In this document: in pieces, positions 17,427 to 28,757 of the stretch
Layout: each line of letters opens with the position of its first letter
Position numbering within the stretch: the first letter of the stretch is position 1
From: Rhodocyclaceae bacterium
GTDB lineage: Bacteria; Pseudomonadota; Gammaproteobacteria; Burkholderiales; Rhodocyclaceae
Assembly (NCBI GenBank): GCA_022072095.1
Contig: JAJVIJ010000001.1
Location: 46,456-97,797 of the forward strand
Length of the DNA stretch: 51,342 nt
Direction of reading: 5' to 3'
Notes under the pieces: generated by a model
What the model saw: the letters and a program-made list of their open reading frames with translations, nothing else
What the model was told of the DNA's origin: nothing
The model's database searches: none
Program-made: the position numbers and the translations under genes

Positions 17427-17948
17427 CTAGATGGGCCGGTTCTCGTCCTTTTCGTCCGGCCGGAACTGCGGCAACAGCAGCAACAGTCCGAGCGGATACC
17501 AGAGCGCCGTCGACACGAAGCTCGACAGGAAATAGCTCCAGCCCGGAAATTCGCCGTCCGCCGCAAGCCCCACCGCCATTTGCGTGATCTGTGCCAGCAA
17601 CAGCAACGGAAGAACATGCAGGGCTTGGCCAAGATAGGTGAACCACAGAATGCGTCGCGACAGCGTGACGGCGCCGAAGGCGAGCACGACATAGGCCAGC
17701 GCATGCTGTCCCATGACGCTGCCCTGGGCAACATCGATCACGATACCCAGCATGAAGGCGCTGATGAGTCCCACCTGCAAGGGCTCACGTACGCACCAGA
17801 AGGTCAGAACCAGGGCGGTAAAGCCTGGCACACCGGGCAGCCGGCCCCATGGCAGCAGATCGAGCGCGAGCGCAAAGACCAGGCTGAGCAGAATGTGAAG
17901 GCGCCGCGCTGGCCGCAGGATACGGCTGGAGCCGTGCGTGGGCAACAT
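17427..17948 (-). CDS. mreD: Rod shape-determining protein MreD
   Basis: 173 residues from ATG 17948. Integral membrane protein with about five helices (LHILLSLVFALALDLLPW, FTALVLTFWCVR, VGLISAFMLGIVIDVAQGSVMGQHALAYVVLAF, LHVLPLLLLAQI, LWYPLGLLLLLPQ). The DVAQGSVMGQHAL motif between helices is typical of MreD. Works with MreB and MreC in the elongation complex that guides lateral wall synthesis. Start overlaps the mreC stop by one base (TGATG). The mrdA-rodA genes that often follow are absent; the operon ends here at the palindrome. Confidence 0.94.
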   Translation of the reverse strand: MLPTHGSSRILRPARRLHILLSLVFALALDLLPWGRLPGVPGFTALVLTFWCVREPLQVGLISAFMLGIVIDVAQGSVMGQHALAYVVLAFGAVTLSRRILWFTYLGQALHVLPLLLLAQITQMAVGLAADGEFPGWSYFLSSFVSTALWYPLGLLLLLPQFRPDEKDENRPI

Positions 17949-18868
17949 CAGTGCGAGCGCCCCTTGCGGGCCGTCCTGCTGGGTGCTTCGATGGCTTCTT
18001 CCGCCAGCGCAGGGCGGCCGGACGTTGCGGCGGCCCTGCCGGACAGCACCAGGACATGCCGGTGATGTTCGACCGCGGCGATCGGCTGGCAACGAATGCG
18101 AGCGAACACCGGATCTGCGTCGCGATCGACTTTCAGTACACGTGCGACGGGCAGCCCCGGCGGGTAGAGACCATCCAGTCCGGACGTCACCAGCGTATCG
18201 CCGGCCTGAACGTCTACATTGGCCGCCAGGAACCGCAATTCCATCTGTCCGCCGCCTGCGCCGAAGACCACCGCACGCAAACCCGTGCGCACCACTTGAA
18301 CCGGAACGCCCTGGTCACGATCGGTGACCAGTCGGGCTTCGCCATGCTGCGGGTACACCCGAGTGACCTGGCCGACCACGCCCAACTCGTCGATGACGGG
18401 CTCGCCGCTCTCGATACCCTGGTTGCCACCGACATCGAGCAGTACACGGCGCGTGAACGGGTCACGCGTACTGGCGACGATTTCGGCGACGCGAGCGGGT
18501 TGCCGCATGCGCGTTCGCATCTCGAGCAGCGTACGAAGCCTGAGGTTTTCCGCTTCCAGGCGATCGGCATCGGCCACGCGCGCGGCGCGCTCGATGTCGC
18601 GCTGGCGCAGGCGTGCCTGTTCCGCTCTGAGGGTGTCGACTTTGGCAAAATAACCCAGCATCGCTTGCAGACCGGAAAATGGTGCGGACAAGGCGCTCTG
18701 TACAGGCTGGGTGATGGTGGCGATGCCGTAGCGCAGCCAATCCAGATAGTGCAGTCGGGCATCGACCATGGCCATCGCGATGGCCATGGATCCGAGGACG
18801 AGCAATTTGGCCAGCGGCGTCGGGCCGCGACGAAAGAAAGGTGGGGGACTGTGACCCGCTAGGGGCAT
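17948..18868 (-). CDS. mreC: Rod shape-determining protein MreC
   Basis: 306 residues. One transmembrane helix (about 19-37), a coiled coil (about 75-115, with LRAEQARLRQRDIERAA and RLEAENLRLRTLLEM), and the periplasmic beta domain with GGNQGIESGEPVIDELGVVGQV, ARLVTDRDQGVPVQV and GDTLVTSGLDGLYPPGLPVA, all characteristic. A basic Ala-rich tail follows about residue 270. Bridges MreB/MreD to the periplasmic wall-synthesis enzymes. ATG at 18868 lies 27 bases after the mreB stop. Confidence 0.96.
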   Translation of the reverse strand: MPLAGHSPPPFFRRGPTPLAKLLVLGSMAIAMAMVDARLHYLDWLRYGIATITQPVQSALSAPFSGLQAMLGYFAKVDTLRAEQARLRQRDIERAARVADADRLEAENLRLRTLLEMRTRMRQPARVAEIVASTRDPFTRRVLLDVGGNQGIESGEPVIDELGVVGQVTRVYPQHGEARLVTDRDQGVPVQVVRTGLRAVVFGAGGGQMELRFLAANVDVQAGDTLVTSGLDGLYPPGLPVARVLKVDRDADPVFARIRCQPIAAVEHHRHVLVLSGRAAATSGRPALAEEAIEAPSRTARKGRSH

Positions 18869-18895
18869 GGGGCCGTGCGTCCTGGAGCGGACTGC

Positions 18896-19987
<1,092 letters not shown>

Positions 19988-20136
19988 CTAAGGCGGAATG
20001 GCCAAGACACCGGCCGGGCACCCGTCGCTTGAGCGGCCATGTGGGCGGCCGGGTCGTCTCGCCGGGCGCGACGTGTTGCCGGGTCGAAGCGGCGAGTGGT
20101 CGATGCGAGTGACCGATATTCCCATGTTGCGGACGG

Positions 20137-20463
20137 ATGACCGACATGCCAACAGATGCGAACGCATCGACGACCAAGCGTCTGGAGCGCCGTGATGTGA
20201 CGCATGTCGCGAGGCTCGCCCGCCTTGCGCTGTCGGATGCCGAGGCGGACAAGGCGCTCGACGAGTTGAACGCGATATTCGAGATGATCGCCGTCATGGC
20301 AGCGGTCGACACCTCGGATGTGCTACCGATGTCTCACGCGATCGAGATGAGTGCGCGCCTGCGCGACGATGTCGTCACCGAGCCCGACCAGCGCGACGCC
20401 CATATGGCATTGGCCCCGGCGACGGCCGCGGGCCTGTATCTGGTGCCGCGCATCATCGAGTAG
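20137..20463 (+). CDS. gatC: Asp-tRNA(Asn)/Glu-tRNA(Gln) amidotransferase subunit C
   Basis: 108 residues. Small helical subunit that stabilises GatA-GatB. Family features are the [31 protein letters not shown] helix near the N-terminus and the C-terminal [23 protein letters not shown]. An alternative ATG at 20146 would remove three residues. First gene of gatC-gatA-(beta-helix)-gatB, divergent from mreB. Confidence 0.95.
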   Translation: MTDMPTDANASTTKRLERRDVTHVARLARLALSDAEADKALDELNAIFEMIAVMAAVDTSDVLPMSHAIEMSARLRDDVVTEPDQRDAHMALAPATAAGLYLVPRIIE

Positions 20464-20495
20464 CGATTCCCGCAAGCGAACCCGGTTTTGTGACG

Positions 20496-22007
20496 ATGCA
20501 CGGTTTGACCTTACACGAGCTCGGACGGGCCCTGGCCGAACGACAGATATCGAGCATGGAGCTGACGCAGCGCCTGCTCGCGGACATCGGGCGCGCCGCC
20601 GAGCCATTGAACGCCTTCATCACGGTCGATCCGGAGCGGGCGCTGGCCGCTGCCCGTGCGGCCGACCAGCGCAGGGCCATGGGCGACGCAGCACCGCTGC
20701 TTGGCATCCCCATCGCACACAAGGACATTTTCTGTGCCCGCGGTTGGCGTACGACCTGCGGTTCGCGCATGCTGGAGGGGTTCGTCAGCCCTTACGATGC
20801 CGGCGTCGTCGAGTCCTGCGAACGTGCCGGCCTGGTGTTGATCGGCAAGACCAACATGGACGAGTTCGCGATGGGCTCGTCCAACGAAACCAGCTTTTTT
20901 GGACCGGTGCATAACCCCTGGGATCCGGCCCGCGTGCCGGGAGGGTCTTCGGGCGGTTCCGCCGCCGCCGTCGCAGCGCGGCTGGTACCGGCCGCCACCG
21001 GGACCGACACCGGCGGCTCGATTCGCCAGCCCGCCGCATTGTCCGGGATAACGGGACTGAAGCCGACCTATGGTCTGGTTTCACGTTTCGGCATGATCGC
21101 GTTCGCGTCCTCGCTCGATCAGGCCGGACCGATGGCGACCTCGGCCGAGGACTGCGCCCTGCTGCTCGATGCGATGGCCGGTTTTGATCCACGTGACTCG
21201 ACCGCGATCGAGTATCTGCCCGATGGCGCCGCCAATGCATCGGGCGAGCAGTGGCGTCGTTACCAGCGCGCGCTGGCTGAGCTGGCGGCCGTCGATCGAC
21301 CGCTTGCCGATGTGCGTATCGGACTGCCGGAACAGTATTTCGGTCCTGGCTTGTCCGACGATGTCCGGGCTGCGGTCGACGCCGCCATCGATCAGCTCGG
21401 CCGGCTGGGTGCACGCACGAAGTCGGTGAGCCTGCCCAATTCGGCGCTGTCGGTCCCCGCATACTATGTGCTGGCCCCGGCGGAAGCCTCCAGCAATCTG
21501 TCCCGCTTCGATGGCGTGCGCTATGGTCATCGCGCGGCCGAGTATGCGGATCTGATGGAGATGTATTGTCGCAGCCGCGCCGAGGGATTCGGTGCCGAGG
21601 TTAGACGGCGCATCCTGATCGGCACCTACGTCCTGTCCCATGGCTACTACGACGCCTACTATGTGAAAGCGCAGAAGATACGTCGGCTGATCGCCGACGA
21701 TTTCGCGCGCGCGTTCCGCGACGTCGATGTCGTGCTGGGGCCGACCGCGCCGTCGGTCGCCTTTCCGCTCGCGGCCAAGTCCGCGGACCCGGTGCAGATG
21801 TACTTGAACGACATCTTCACGATTCCTGCGAACCTGGCCGGGCTGCCTGCATTGTCGCTGCCCTGTGGTTTTGGGGAGGGGGGGCTTCCGGTCGGTCTGC
21901 AATGTGTTGGTCCGGTATTTTCGGAAGCCAGGCTGCTCGCCATCGCGCATCGATACCAGGCATGCACCGACTGGCATCGGCGCATGCCACCGCGGCCATG
22001 GATGTAG
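20496..22007 (+). CDS. gatA: Asp-tRNA(Asn)/Glu-tRNA(Gln) amidotransferase subunit A
   Basis: 503 residues from ATG 20496 (a GTG two codons upstream at 20490 is also possible). Amidase-signature glutaminase that supplies ammonia to GatB. Catalytic triad: Lys about 76 (IAHKDIFC), cis-Ser about 152 in [13 protein letters not shown], and nucleophile Ser about 175 in [10 protein letters not shown]. The C-terminal [10 protein letters not shown] and PVGLQCVGP are also typical. The stop overlaps the following beta-helix gene by about ten bases, so gatA and gatB are not adjacent as usual. Confidence 0.97.
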   Translation: MHGLTLHELGRALAERQISSMELTQRLLADIGRAAEPLNAFITVDPERALAAARAADQRRAMGDAAPLLGIPIAHKDIFCARGWRTTCGSRMLEGFVSPYDAGVVESCERAGLVLIGKTNMDEFAMGSSNETSFFGPVHNPWDPARVPGGSSGGSAAAVAARLVPAATGTDTGGSIRQPAALSGITGLKPTYGLVSRFGMIAFASSLDQAGPMATSAEDCALLLDAMAGFDPRDSTAIEYLPDGAANASGEQWRRYQRALAELAAVDRPLADVRIGLPEQYFGPGLSDDVRAAVDAAIDQLGRLGARTKSVSLPNSALSVPAYYVLAPAEASSNLSRFDGVRYGHRAAEYADLMEMYCRSRAEGFGAEVRRRILIGTYVLSHGYYDAYYVKAQKIRRLIADDFARAFRDVDVVLGPTAPSVAFPLAAKSADPVQMYLNDIFTIPANLAGLPALSLPCGFGEGGLPVGLQCVGPVFSEARLLAIAHRYQACTDWHRRMPPRPWM

Positions 22008-23215
22008 GCAGGGACCTGCACGCCGGACGATTCGACCCGGCACGGCGACGCTTCCATCGCTGGCTGCTCTGTGCGCCCGCGATCGGGGCGAGTCCCGGTT
22101 TCGCACAGGGCCCGTCCGTAACCGGACGATTGCTGCGTGTCGGCCCGACCCGCGACATTCGGCGCATCGCCGATGCCGCGCGCCTCGCGCGCAATGGCGA
22201 TACGGTCGAAATCGACGCCGGTTCCTATCGTGCCGACGTAGCCACCTGGACACAGTCCGACCTCACGGTGCGTGGGATTGGCGGCCGTGCCGTGCTCGAT
22301 GCGGCCGGCACCAGCGCCGAGGGCAAGGCGATCTTCGTCACGCGTGGACTGCGCACGCTGATCGAGAACGTCGAGTTTCGGGGCACCGCCGTCGCCGATC
22401 GCAACGGCGCCGGCATCCGGCTCGAGGCCGGCTCGCTGAGCTTGCGCCACTGTGCATTCTTGTACAACGATACCGGTTTGATGACCGCCAACAGCGGTGA
22501 TATCGCGCTCGACATCCAGTACTGCGAGTTCGCGCACAACGGCATCGCGCGCGACACGCTCGCGACCCATCAGCTCTATGTCGGGTCGATCGGCCGGCTG
22601 ACCGTCTGGGGCTGCTATTTTCACCATGGCCTGCGCGGGCACCTGCTCAAGTCTCGTGCGCGCACGAGCATGATCCAGTACAGTCGCCTGACCGACGAGG
22701 GTGGTCATGCGAGCTATGAACTTGAGTTTGCCAATGGCGGCGAGGCCTACGTCATCGGCAACCTGATCGAGCAAAGCCCGGCGACCGAGAACTTCAACAT
22801 GGTCTCTTACGGAGCCGAGGCCGCGATATGGCCGCGCAACCTGTTCGTGGCCAGCCACAATACGCTCGTGAACCGCCGCCTGCTGGGTGGGCGGTTCTTT
22901 CAACTCAAGCGCGCGCCGGACCTGATACGGGTCGAAAACAACCTGCTGGTCGGACCGGCACTGACCGGGCTGCCTGGTGATGACGGCGTCGGGCACAATC
23001 CGCGCGCCTGGTTCGGCAGCCTGGCCGATACCGACGGCTTCGATTTTCGCTTGCGTGCGCAAGCCTCGGTCCGGGAGGCCGCGCTCGGCGACTCCTCTCC
23101 GGTCGGCGAGTGGGCATTGCGCCCACGTTACGAGTACCGTCACCCGCTCAGCGTGCGCGCGCTTGCGCCGAGCCAGCGTTTGCTGCCCGGGGCCTTGCAC
23201 GAATTGGCCGGCTGA
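21998..23215 (+). CDS. Right-handed parallel beta-helix protein with Tat-like signal peptide
   Basis: 405 residues from ATG 21998, which overlaps the gatA stop by ten bases; an earlier ATG at 21962 is possible. The N-terminus has a twin-arginine pattern RRRFHRWLL followed by a hydrophobic run and FAQG, so export by Tat is likely. The rest shows pectate-lyase-like coil periodicity: [107 protein letters not shown]. Beta-helix proteins bind or cleave polysaccharides, but catalytic residues cannot be assigned. Position between gatA and gatB is unusual and function unknown. Confidence 0.85.
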   Translation: MDVGRDLHAGRFDPARRRFHRWLLCAPAIGASPGFAQGPSVTGRLLRVGPTRDIRRIADAARLARNGDTVEIDAGSYRADVATWTQSDLTVRGIGGRAVLDAAGTSAEGKAIFVTRGLRTLIENVEFRGTAVADRNGAGIRLEAGSLSLRHCAFLYNDTGLMTANSGDIALDIQYCEFAHNGIARDTLATHQLYVGSIGRLTVWGCYFHHGLRGHLLKSRARTSMIQYSRLTDEGGHASYELEFANGGEAYVIGNLIEQSPATENFNMVSYGAEAAIWPRNLFVASHNTLVNRRLLGGRFFQLKRAPDLIRVENNLLVGPALTGLPGDDGVGHNPRAWFGSLADTDGFDFRLRAQASVREAALGDSSPVGEWALRPRYEYRHPLSVRALAPSQRLLPGALHELAG

Positions 23216-23246
23216 TATCCAAGGGCCACTTGATCGAGACGCCGTG

Positions 23247-24749
23247 ATGGAAACCGCGCCAAACTGGGAAATCGTCATCGGGCTGGAAGCGCATGTCCAG
23301 CTCGACACCCGCTCGAAAATTTTTTCCGGAGCCGCGACCCGTTACGGCGCCGCGCCGAACAGCCAGGCCTGCGGCGTCGATATCGCCCTGCCCGGGGTGC
23401 TGCCGGTGCTGAACCGCAAGGCCGTGGAGTGCGCCATCCGCTTCGGGCTGGCCGTGGATGCACGCATTGCCCCGGTCTCGGTGTTCGCGCGCAAAAACTA
23501 TTTTTATCCCGACCTGCCGAAGGGCTACCAGATCAGTCAGTATGAGGCCCCGGTCGTGGTCGGTGGCACGGTCGCCATCGTTGTGGCCGAGGCCGAGAAG
23601 TCCATACGCCTGGTGCGCGCGCACCTTGAAGAGGATGCCGGCAAGTCGGTACACGAGGACTTGGATGCGCTGTTGCCCGATCGGGGTTCGCATGCGCTGT
23701 CGGGCATCGACCTGAACCGGGCCGGCACGCCGCTGCTGGAGATCGTCAGCGAGCCCGACCTCGCCTCGGCCGCCGAAGCGGTGGCCTACGCCAAGGCGCT
23801 GCACTCGCTGGTGCGCTGGATCGGCATTTGCGATGGCAACATGCAGGAGGGCAGTTTCCGCGTCGATGCCAACGTCTCGGTCCGGCGGGCCGGGACGACA
23901 ACACTGGGTACGCGCTGCGAGATCAAGAATCTGAACTCGTTCCGTTTTCTGGAGCGCGCCATCCGCTGTGAGGCCGCGCGGCAGATCGCGATCATCGAAG
24001 AGGGCGGACACATCGTCCAGGAAACGCGCCTGTTCGACCCGGGGCAGGACGAAACGCGTGCGATGCGCTCGAAGGAGGATGCGCACGATTACCGATACTT
24101 CCCGGACCCCGATCTGCTGCCGCTGACCATTGCGGACGACTGGATCGCTGCGGTTGCGCGGGCGCTGCCGGAGCTGCCGCACGCGATGCAGGGGCGCTTC
24201 CAGTCCGACTATGGCCTCTCGGCCTACGATGCGAAAGTGCTGACCTCGAGCCCCGACATCGCTCGTTACTTTGAAAGCACCGTCGCGGCCTGCGGCGAAC
24301 CCGCGGCGAGCTTCGCCAAGCCCTGCGCGAACTGGATCATGGGCGAACTGTCCGCGCGACTCAATCGTGCGGACAGCGAGGCGGGTGAAGGCTTTGAGGT
24401 TTTCCCGATCCGGCCCGCGCAGCTTTCGCGGCTCGTGCAACGTATCCAGGACGGCACGCTATCGTCGAAGCTGGCCAAGATGGTCTTCGACGCGCTCTGG
24501 TCCGGTGAGGCGGACGATGTCGATCTGCTCATCGAGCAACGCGGTCTGCGCCAAGTGCAAGGCAGCGATGCCTTGGCGCCGCTGGTCGATCAGGTCATCG
24601 CGGCCAACGCCAAATCGGTCGCCGAGTATCGTGCCGGCAAGGACAAGGCGCTCAACGCGCTGGTCGGGCAGGTCATGAAAGCGACACAGGGCAAGGCCGA
24701 TCCGCAACAGGTCGGCGCGCTGCTCCGGCAGCGGCTGGAAGGCGATTGA
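23247..24749 (+). CDS. gatB: Asp-tRNA(Asn)/Glu-tRNA(Gln) amidotransferase subunit B
   Basis: 500 residues from ATG 23247 ([22 protein letters not shown] 23244 is an alternative). Kinase-like subunit that phosphorylates the misacylated tRNA and receives ammonia from GatA. Signatures are [86 protein letters not shown] and the C-terminal tail domain (about 350-500). The long in-frame extension upstream lies in the beta-helix gene and is not real. Confidence 0.97.
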   Translation: METAPNWEIVIGLEAHVQLDTRSKIFSGAATRYGAAPNSQACGVDIALPGVLPVLNRKAVECAIRFGLAVDARIAPVSVFARKNYFYPDLPKGYQISQYEAPVVVGGTVAIVVAEAEKSIRLVRAHLEEDAGKSVHEDLDALLPDRGSHALSGIDLNRAGTPLLEIVSEPDLASAAEAVAYAKALHSLVRWIGICDGNMQEGSFRVDANVSVRRAGTTTLGTRCEIKNLNSFRFLERAIRCEAARQIAIIEEGGHIVQETRLFDPGQDETRAMRSKEDAHDYRYFPDPDLLPLTIADDWIAAVARALPELPHAMQGRFQSDYGLSAYDAKVLTSSPDIARYFESTVAACGEPAASFAKPCANWIMGELSARLNRADSEAGEGFEVFPIRPAQLSRLVQRIQDGTLSSKLAKMVFDALWSGEADDVDLLIEQRGLRQVQGSDALAPLVDQVIAANAKSVAEYRAGKDKALNALVGQVMKATQGKADPQQVGALLRQRLEGD

Positions 24750-24821
24750 TCGACGATTGTTCTGCCTTGATCGGCGCTGATCCGCCGTGGGTCAACCGGG
24801 CGCAACCGGATGGCCCGTCGG

Positions 24822-25493
24822 TCAGGGCCTGCTCGACGAACTGGCGGGAGCCAGGCTCCCGCCCGCAGGCTGCGCGGTCAGTTCGCGGTAGCGCCGCTTG
24901 TCGTCGTCGAACTGTATGCGCATGCGTTCCGTTTCCTGCTTGATCGCCTCGATGGACTTGGCGCGCTCGCGCACCGCGTCCTGAGCGGAGGCGGAGGCTG
25001 CGCTGGCGTCGGTCGATGCCGACTTGCCGGGGCGTGGCGGCTGCGCGGCGAGTTTTTGCTGATGTTTGAGCGCTTCCCGATGCTGTTCCTCGGCGATCCT
25101 GAGTTTGTCAGCCATTTCACGCAGTCGTCGGTCACGCAGGTGGTCGATCTCACCTTCGTTCGCATAGCTTTGCAGCAACATCTGGTCACGCCGGGCGCGG
25201 TCCTTGCGGGCACGCTCTTCGGCCTCGCGGCCGGGTGCTTCGGCGGTGGCCGGTGCCGCCGGCTGATGCCGACGCACGGTGATGCCGCGGCCATCGATTT
25301 CCCGATACGCCTTGCCGTAGCACTCGCGCGGCAACTGGTCCGAGCAGAGCGAGCGGCCGCTCGCATCCTGGCAACAAAAGGTGTTGGCGTGCGCCGGCGC
25401 CGACGCAAGGCCCAGAAACCAGAACTGGAACAGGGCCGTCGCCGCCAGCGACGTCGCCCGGAAATGCCACCGCCTGAGCTGCCGATCACACAT
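24822..25493 (-). CDS. DUF4124-like secreted protein with cysteine motif and coiled coil
   Basis: 223 residues from ATG 25493; an ATG at 25505 would add MGSL. Signal peptide about 1-35 (FLGLASAPAHA), then a short domain with paired cysteines (FCCQDASGRSLCSDQLPRECYG) resembling the DUF4124 pattern of a beta-hairpin with conserved cysteines, then a charged coiled coil (about 80-200) rich in Arg, Glu and Gln. A periplasmic adaptor or wall-associated role is possible; no function is known. The start overlaps the pyrE stop, so it is read as a downstream gene of the pyrE transcript. It is convergent with gatB. Confidence 0.75.
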   Translation of the reverse strand: MCDRQLRRWHFRATSLAATALFQFWFLGLASAPAHANTFCCQDASGRSLCSDQLPRECYGKAYREIDGRGITVRRHQPAAPATAEAPGREAEERARKDRARRDQMLLQSYANEGEIDHLRDRRLREMADKLRIAEEQHREALKHQQKLAAQPPRPGKSASTDASAASASAQDAVRERAKSIEAIKQETERMRIQFDDDKRRYRELTAQPAGGSLAPASSSSRP

Positions 25494-26124
25494 GAGAGAC
25501 CCCATATTGTTTCCGATACGCGGTGACCGCCTGCCAGTGCTCGCGGCAGTCCGGCTCGCCGGCGAGATACGCGATCAGCTCGTCGATGCCGGCTATCGCG
25601 TGCACGTCGATGCCGAGCCGAGTCCGAACCTCGTCCGTCGCCGACAGCGTGCCCTGGCCACGTTCGCCGCGATCCAGCGCAATCAGCATGCCGACCGCGT
25701 TCGCGCCCGCTGCCCGGATAGTGTCCACGGCTTCGCGAGCCGAGGTCCCCGCGGTGATGACATCATCGACAATCAGGATACGACCCTTGAGCGGCGCGCC
25801 GATCAACTGGCCGCCTTCGCCATGATCCTTGGCTTCCTTGCGATTGAAACAAAACGGCACGGTCCGCCCACGCTGCGCCAATTCGAGCGCCAGCGCCACG
25901 GCCAGCGGAATGCCCTTGTAGGCTGGCCCGAACAGCATGTCGAACTCGATCCGGTCGCGAACCACGACCTCGGCGTAATGGCGGGCCAGTGCGCCGAGCG
26001 CGCGGCCGTCGTGAAACAGACCGGCGTTGAAAAAATACGGCGACAGTCTGCCGGCCTTGGTGACGAATTGGCCGAAGCGCAGCGCGCCCTGCGCTCGTGC
26101 CAGTTGGAAAAACGCCGAATTCAT
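25486..26124 (-). CDS. pyrE: Orotate phosphoribosyltransferase
   Basis: 212 residues from ATG 26124 (MNSAFFQLARAQGALRFG). Converts orotate and PRPP to orotidine monophosphate in pyrimidine synthesis. Family motifs are FVTKAGRLSPYFFNAGLF, FGPAYKGIPLAVALA, FNRKEAKDHGEGG and the PRPP-binding ILIVDDVITAGTSAREAV. Upstream in-frame starts to 26352 add unrelated sequence. Length is standard. Confidence 0.97.
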   Translation of the reverse strand: MNSAFFQLARAQGALRFGQFVTKAGRLSPYFFNAGLFHDGRALGALARHYAEVVVRDRIEFDMLFGPAYKGIPLAVALALELAQRGRTVPFCFNRKEAKDHGEGGQLIGAPLKGRILIVDDVITAGTSAREAVDTIRAAGANAVGMLIALDRGERGQGTLSATDEVRTRLGIDVHAIAGIDELIAYLAGEPDCREHWQAVTAYRKQYGVSHV

Positions 26125-26207
26125 GCGGTGATCCCGATGCAGATCGTGTCGCTCAGGCAACCCCGGCCGATCGCATGCACCCGGGCCGCGCGGCGGCGAG
26201 CCGATCG

Positions 26208-26393
26208 CTAGTCGGTCAGGTAGTAGTAGGGTTTTTGCGGAACGCGAGCATCGCGAACCTCTTCCGTGCGCTGTAGTGTCTGTGGGCGGTCCCACCACAG
26301 CGCCCGACCTTTCTTCTGCTCGACGAGCTCGTCCGGGTGTTGCGCAAGCCATTCACGCATGAAGCGCGTGTGCTCGGATTCATATAGGGCCAT
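26208..26393 (-). CDS. DUF3460 family small protein
   Basis: 61 residues. Begins MALYESEHTRFMREWLAQHPDE and continues EQKKGRALWWDRPQTL with VPQKPYYYL near the end, the DUF3460 signature. The family is essentially betaproteobacterial, often near pyrE, and has no known function. It is soluble with no signal peptide. Confidence 0.9.
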   Translation of the reverse strand: MALYESEHTRFMREWLAQHPDELVEQKKGRALWWDRPQTLQRTEEVRDARVPQKPYYYLTD

Positions 26394-26454
26394 ATCGTGG
26401 AATCTCTGCCAAGTTGATCATGAACGGTCGCGATTCTATCCGCTACGGCCGGGT

Positions 26455-28743
26455 TCATTCGCCATGAAGATGGCGCTGGCGTACGGAATCGCCCTTGAGG
26501 CGAACGATGCGCACGACCTCGGGCATGCGCCGCAGGTTGCGCAGGATACGCGCGAGGTGCACGCGATCGGAAACCTGGAGCGTGAAGTAGATCGAATTGT
26601 ATGGGCCCTCGTCCTCGTCCATGCCGACGTTGCGGATGTTCGAATCGGCCGCCGCGATCTCGGTCGCGATTCGTCCCAGGGAGCCCGGGCGGTTCAAGAC
26701 CAGTGCCCGGATCGAGACGTCGAAGCGCCGTTCGGGGTCGATTTCCCAGTCCACGTCGATCCATTTGTCGCGCTCCCCATTCGCCCGACGCACGCTGGGG
26801 CAATCGTGCGTATGGATCATCAGACCCTGGCCTTTGCGCACCAGCCCGACGATTGGGTCGCCTGGAATCGGCCGGCAGCAGCTCGCCAGCTGGACGGACC
26901 CGCCTTCGCTTCCCCGAATGAGCAGGGAACCGGAGCTGCGCGCATCGGGGCTCCCAGCCTTGTCGGCACGCTCGGCGAGGCGACGGGCGACGATGCCGGC
27001 CAAGCGCTTGCCCAGGCCGATGTCGATGAGCACATGCTGCCGGTCCTTGGCGCCGATTGAATGCAGAAACTTGCCCCACATGGCTTCGGAAATGGCGGCC
27101 GGCAGCAGGCCAATGTGGCGCAGAGCCTGCGTGAGCAGGCGTTCGCCGAGGTCCGCTGATTCGAGGCGCTGCACATTCTTGTGGAACATGCGGATCTGCG
27201 CGCGTGCCTTGCCGGTCTTGACGTATGCCAGCCAGGCGGGGTTCGGATGCGGATGCGGTGCCGTGACGATTTCCACGCGGTCGCCATTGCGCAGTGCCGT
27301 GCGCAGCGGCATCAGTTCGTGGTTGATCCGGCACGCGACACAGCGATGGCCGATATCGGTGTGCACCGCGTAAGCGAAATCGACCGGGGTCGCGCCGCGT
27401 GGCAAGGCGAAAATCTTCCCCTTGGGCGTAAACACATAGACTTCGTCGGGGAACAGGTCGACCTTCACGTGTTCGAGGAATTCGTGCGTGTCGCCACTGG
27501 TCTGCTGCAGTTCGATCAGCGATTGCAGCCAGTTATGCGTCTTGCGCTGCAAGTCGTCGAAGTTGCTGCCACTTTCCTTGTAGAGCCAGTGCGAGGCGAC
27601 ACCGCTTTCCGCGACACGGTGCATGTCGTGGGTGCGCATCTGCACTTCGATCGGTGTGCCGAACGGTCCGATCAGCGTGGTGTGCAGGGACTGATAACCG
27701 TTGGCTTTCGGGATGGCAATGTAATCCTTGAACTTGCCCGGTACGGGTTTGTACAGCGAGTGCAGCGCGCCCAACGCGAGATAGCACTCCGGCACGGTCG
27801 CGACCGTGACGCGGAAACCGTAGATGTCCAGCACCTCGGAAAAGCTCAGGTGCTTTTCATGCATCTTGCGATAGATGCTGGCGAGGCCTTTTTCCCGTCC
27901 ACTCACCTCGGCGACGATGTTCTGTTGCCGCAAGCGGCCACGCAGCGCCGCCAGAATCTTCTCGACGACCTCGCGACGATTTCCGCGAGCGGCGCGCACG
28001 GACTTGTCCAGGACCCGGTAACGCATCGGGTAGGCATGGCGCAATGCCAATTCCTGCAATTCCCGATACAGGCCGTTCAAACCCAGGCGGTTCGCGATGG
28101 GCGCGTAAATATCCATGGTCTCGCGCGCGATGCGTCGCCGCTTGTCCGGACGGAAGGAGCCCAGCGTGCGCATGTTGTGCAGGCGATCGGCAAGCTTGAT
28201 CAGCATCACGCGCACATCGCGCGCCATGGCCAGCAGCATCTTGCGATAGTTTTCGGCTTGCGCATCCTCGAAGGACTGCGATTCGATGCGATCGAGCTTC
28301 GACACGCCATCGACCAGTTCGGCCGCCTGGCGCCCGAAGCGTGTGGCGATCGCTTCCTTGCCGATCGCGGCGTCTTCCATGACATCGTGCAACAACGCGG
28401 CGATGATCGCCTGGGCGTCGAGCTTCCAATCGGCGATGATTTCGGCGACCGCGAGCGGGTGGGAGATGTATGGGTCGCCGGAGATGCGGAACTGCCCGGT
28501 GTGGGCTTCGGCCGAGAATCGGTAGGCGTCCTCCACGAGCGCCAGGTCCTCGGGCCTGAGGTAGGTGCTCAGCCGCTCCCTGAGTCGGATCAGTCCGGCG
28601 TTCGGGACGGCGCTGCCGGACGGCTCAGACGGATGGAGCGCGATGGAAACGGCCGCGGCCTTGTGGGCGGCAGCCGGGTTCGAATCGCGAGGTTCGTGGG
28701 TAGGGAGCGCCATGCTGGCGAGATCGCTCGCGTGCGGCGCCAA
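26455..28743 (-). CDS. spoT: Bifunctional (p)ppGpp synthetase/hydrolase SpoT/Rel
   Basis: 762 residues. HD hydrolase domain about 60-250 with HDVMED (about 119) and IKLADRLHNMRTL (about 182); synthetase domain about 270-400 with GREKGLASIYRKM, YGFRV and KDYIAIPKANGYQSLHTTL; TGS domain about 425-485 (VYVFTPKGKIFALPRGATPVDFAYAVHTDIGHRC); C-terminal helical/zinc-finger region (CCRPIPGD, HTHDCP) and ACT domain about 685-760. Makes and degrades the stringent-response alarmone. The intact HD and synthetase motifs suggest it is bifunctional. An alternative ATG at 28713 would drop ten residues. Follows rpoZ and gmk. Confidence 0.97.
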   Translation of the reverse strand: MAPHASDLASMALPTHEPRDSNPAAAHKAAAVSIALHPSEPSGSAVPNAGLIRLRERLSTYLRPEDLALVEDAYRFSAEAHTGQFRISGDPYISHPLAVAEIIADWKLDAQAIIAALLHDVMEDAAIGKEAIATRFGRQAAELVDGVSKLDRIESQSFEDAQAENYRKMLLAMARDVRVMLIKLADRLHNMRTLGSFRPDKRRRIARETMDIYAPIANRLGLNGLYRELQELALRHAYPMRYRVLDKSVRAARGNRREVVEKILAALRGRLRQQNIVAEVSGREKGLASIYRKMHEKHLSFSEVLDIYGFRVTVATVPECYLALGALHSLYKPVPGKFKDYIAIPKANGYQSLHTTLIGPFGTPIEVQMRTHDMHRVAESGVASHWLYKESGSNFDDLQRKTHNWLQSLIELQQTSGDTHEFLEHVKVDLFPDEVYVFTPKGKIFALPRGATPVDFAYAVHTDIGHRCVACRINHELMPLRTALRNGDRVEIVTAPHPHPNPAWLAYVKTGKARAQIRMFHKNVQRLESADLGERLLTQALRHIGLLPAAISEAMWGKFLHSIGAKDRQHVLIDIGLGKRLAGIVARRLAERADKAGSPDARSSGSLLIRGSEGGSVQLASCCRPIPGDPIVGLVRKGQGLMIHTHDCPSVRRANGERDKWIDVDWEIDPERRFDVSIRALVLNRPGSLGRIATEIAAADSNIRNVGMDEDEGPYNSIYFTLQVSDRVHLARILRNLRRMPEVVRIVRLKGDSVRQRHLHGE

Positions 28744-28757
28744 CGCGCGGGGCGGCG

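Noticed and set aside
16021-17646. A 541-codon minus-strand open frame across hemY
   Set aside because: Antisense shadow of hemY and of the palindrome; no family features.
21659-23308. A 549-codon minus-strand open frame across the beta-helix gene
   Set aside because: Antisense shadow; the beta-helix coils are clear on the plus strand.
28671-28692. A GGTTCGAATC T-loop-like sequence
   Set aside because: Lies inside the spoT coding region with no matching acceptor, D or anticodon arms; not a tRNA.
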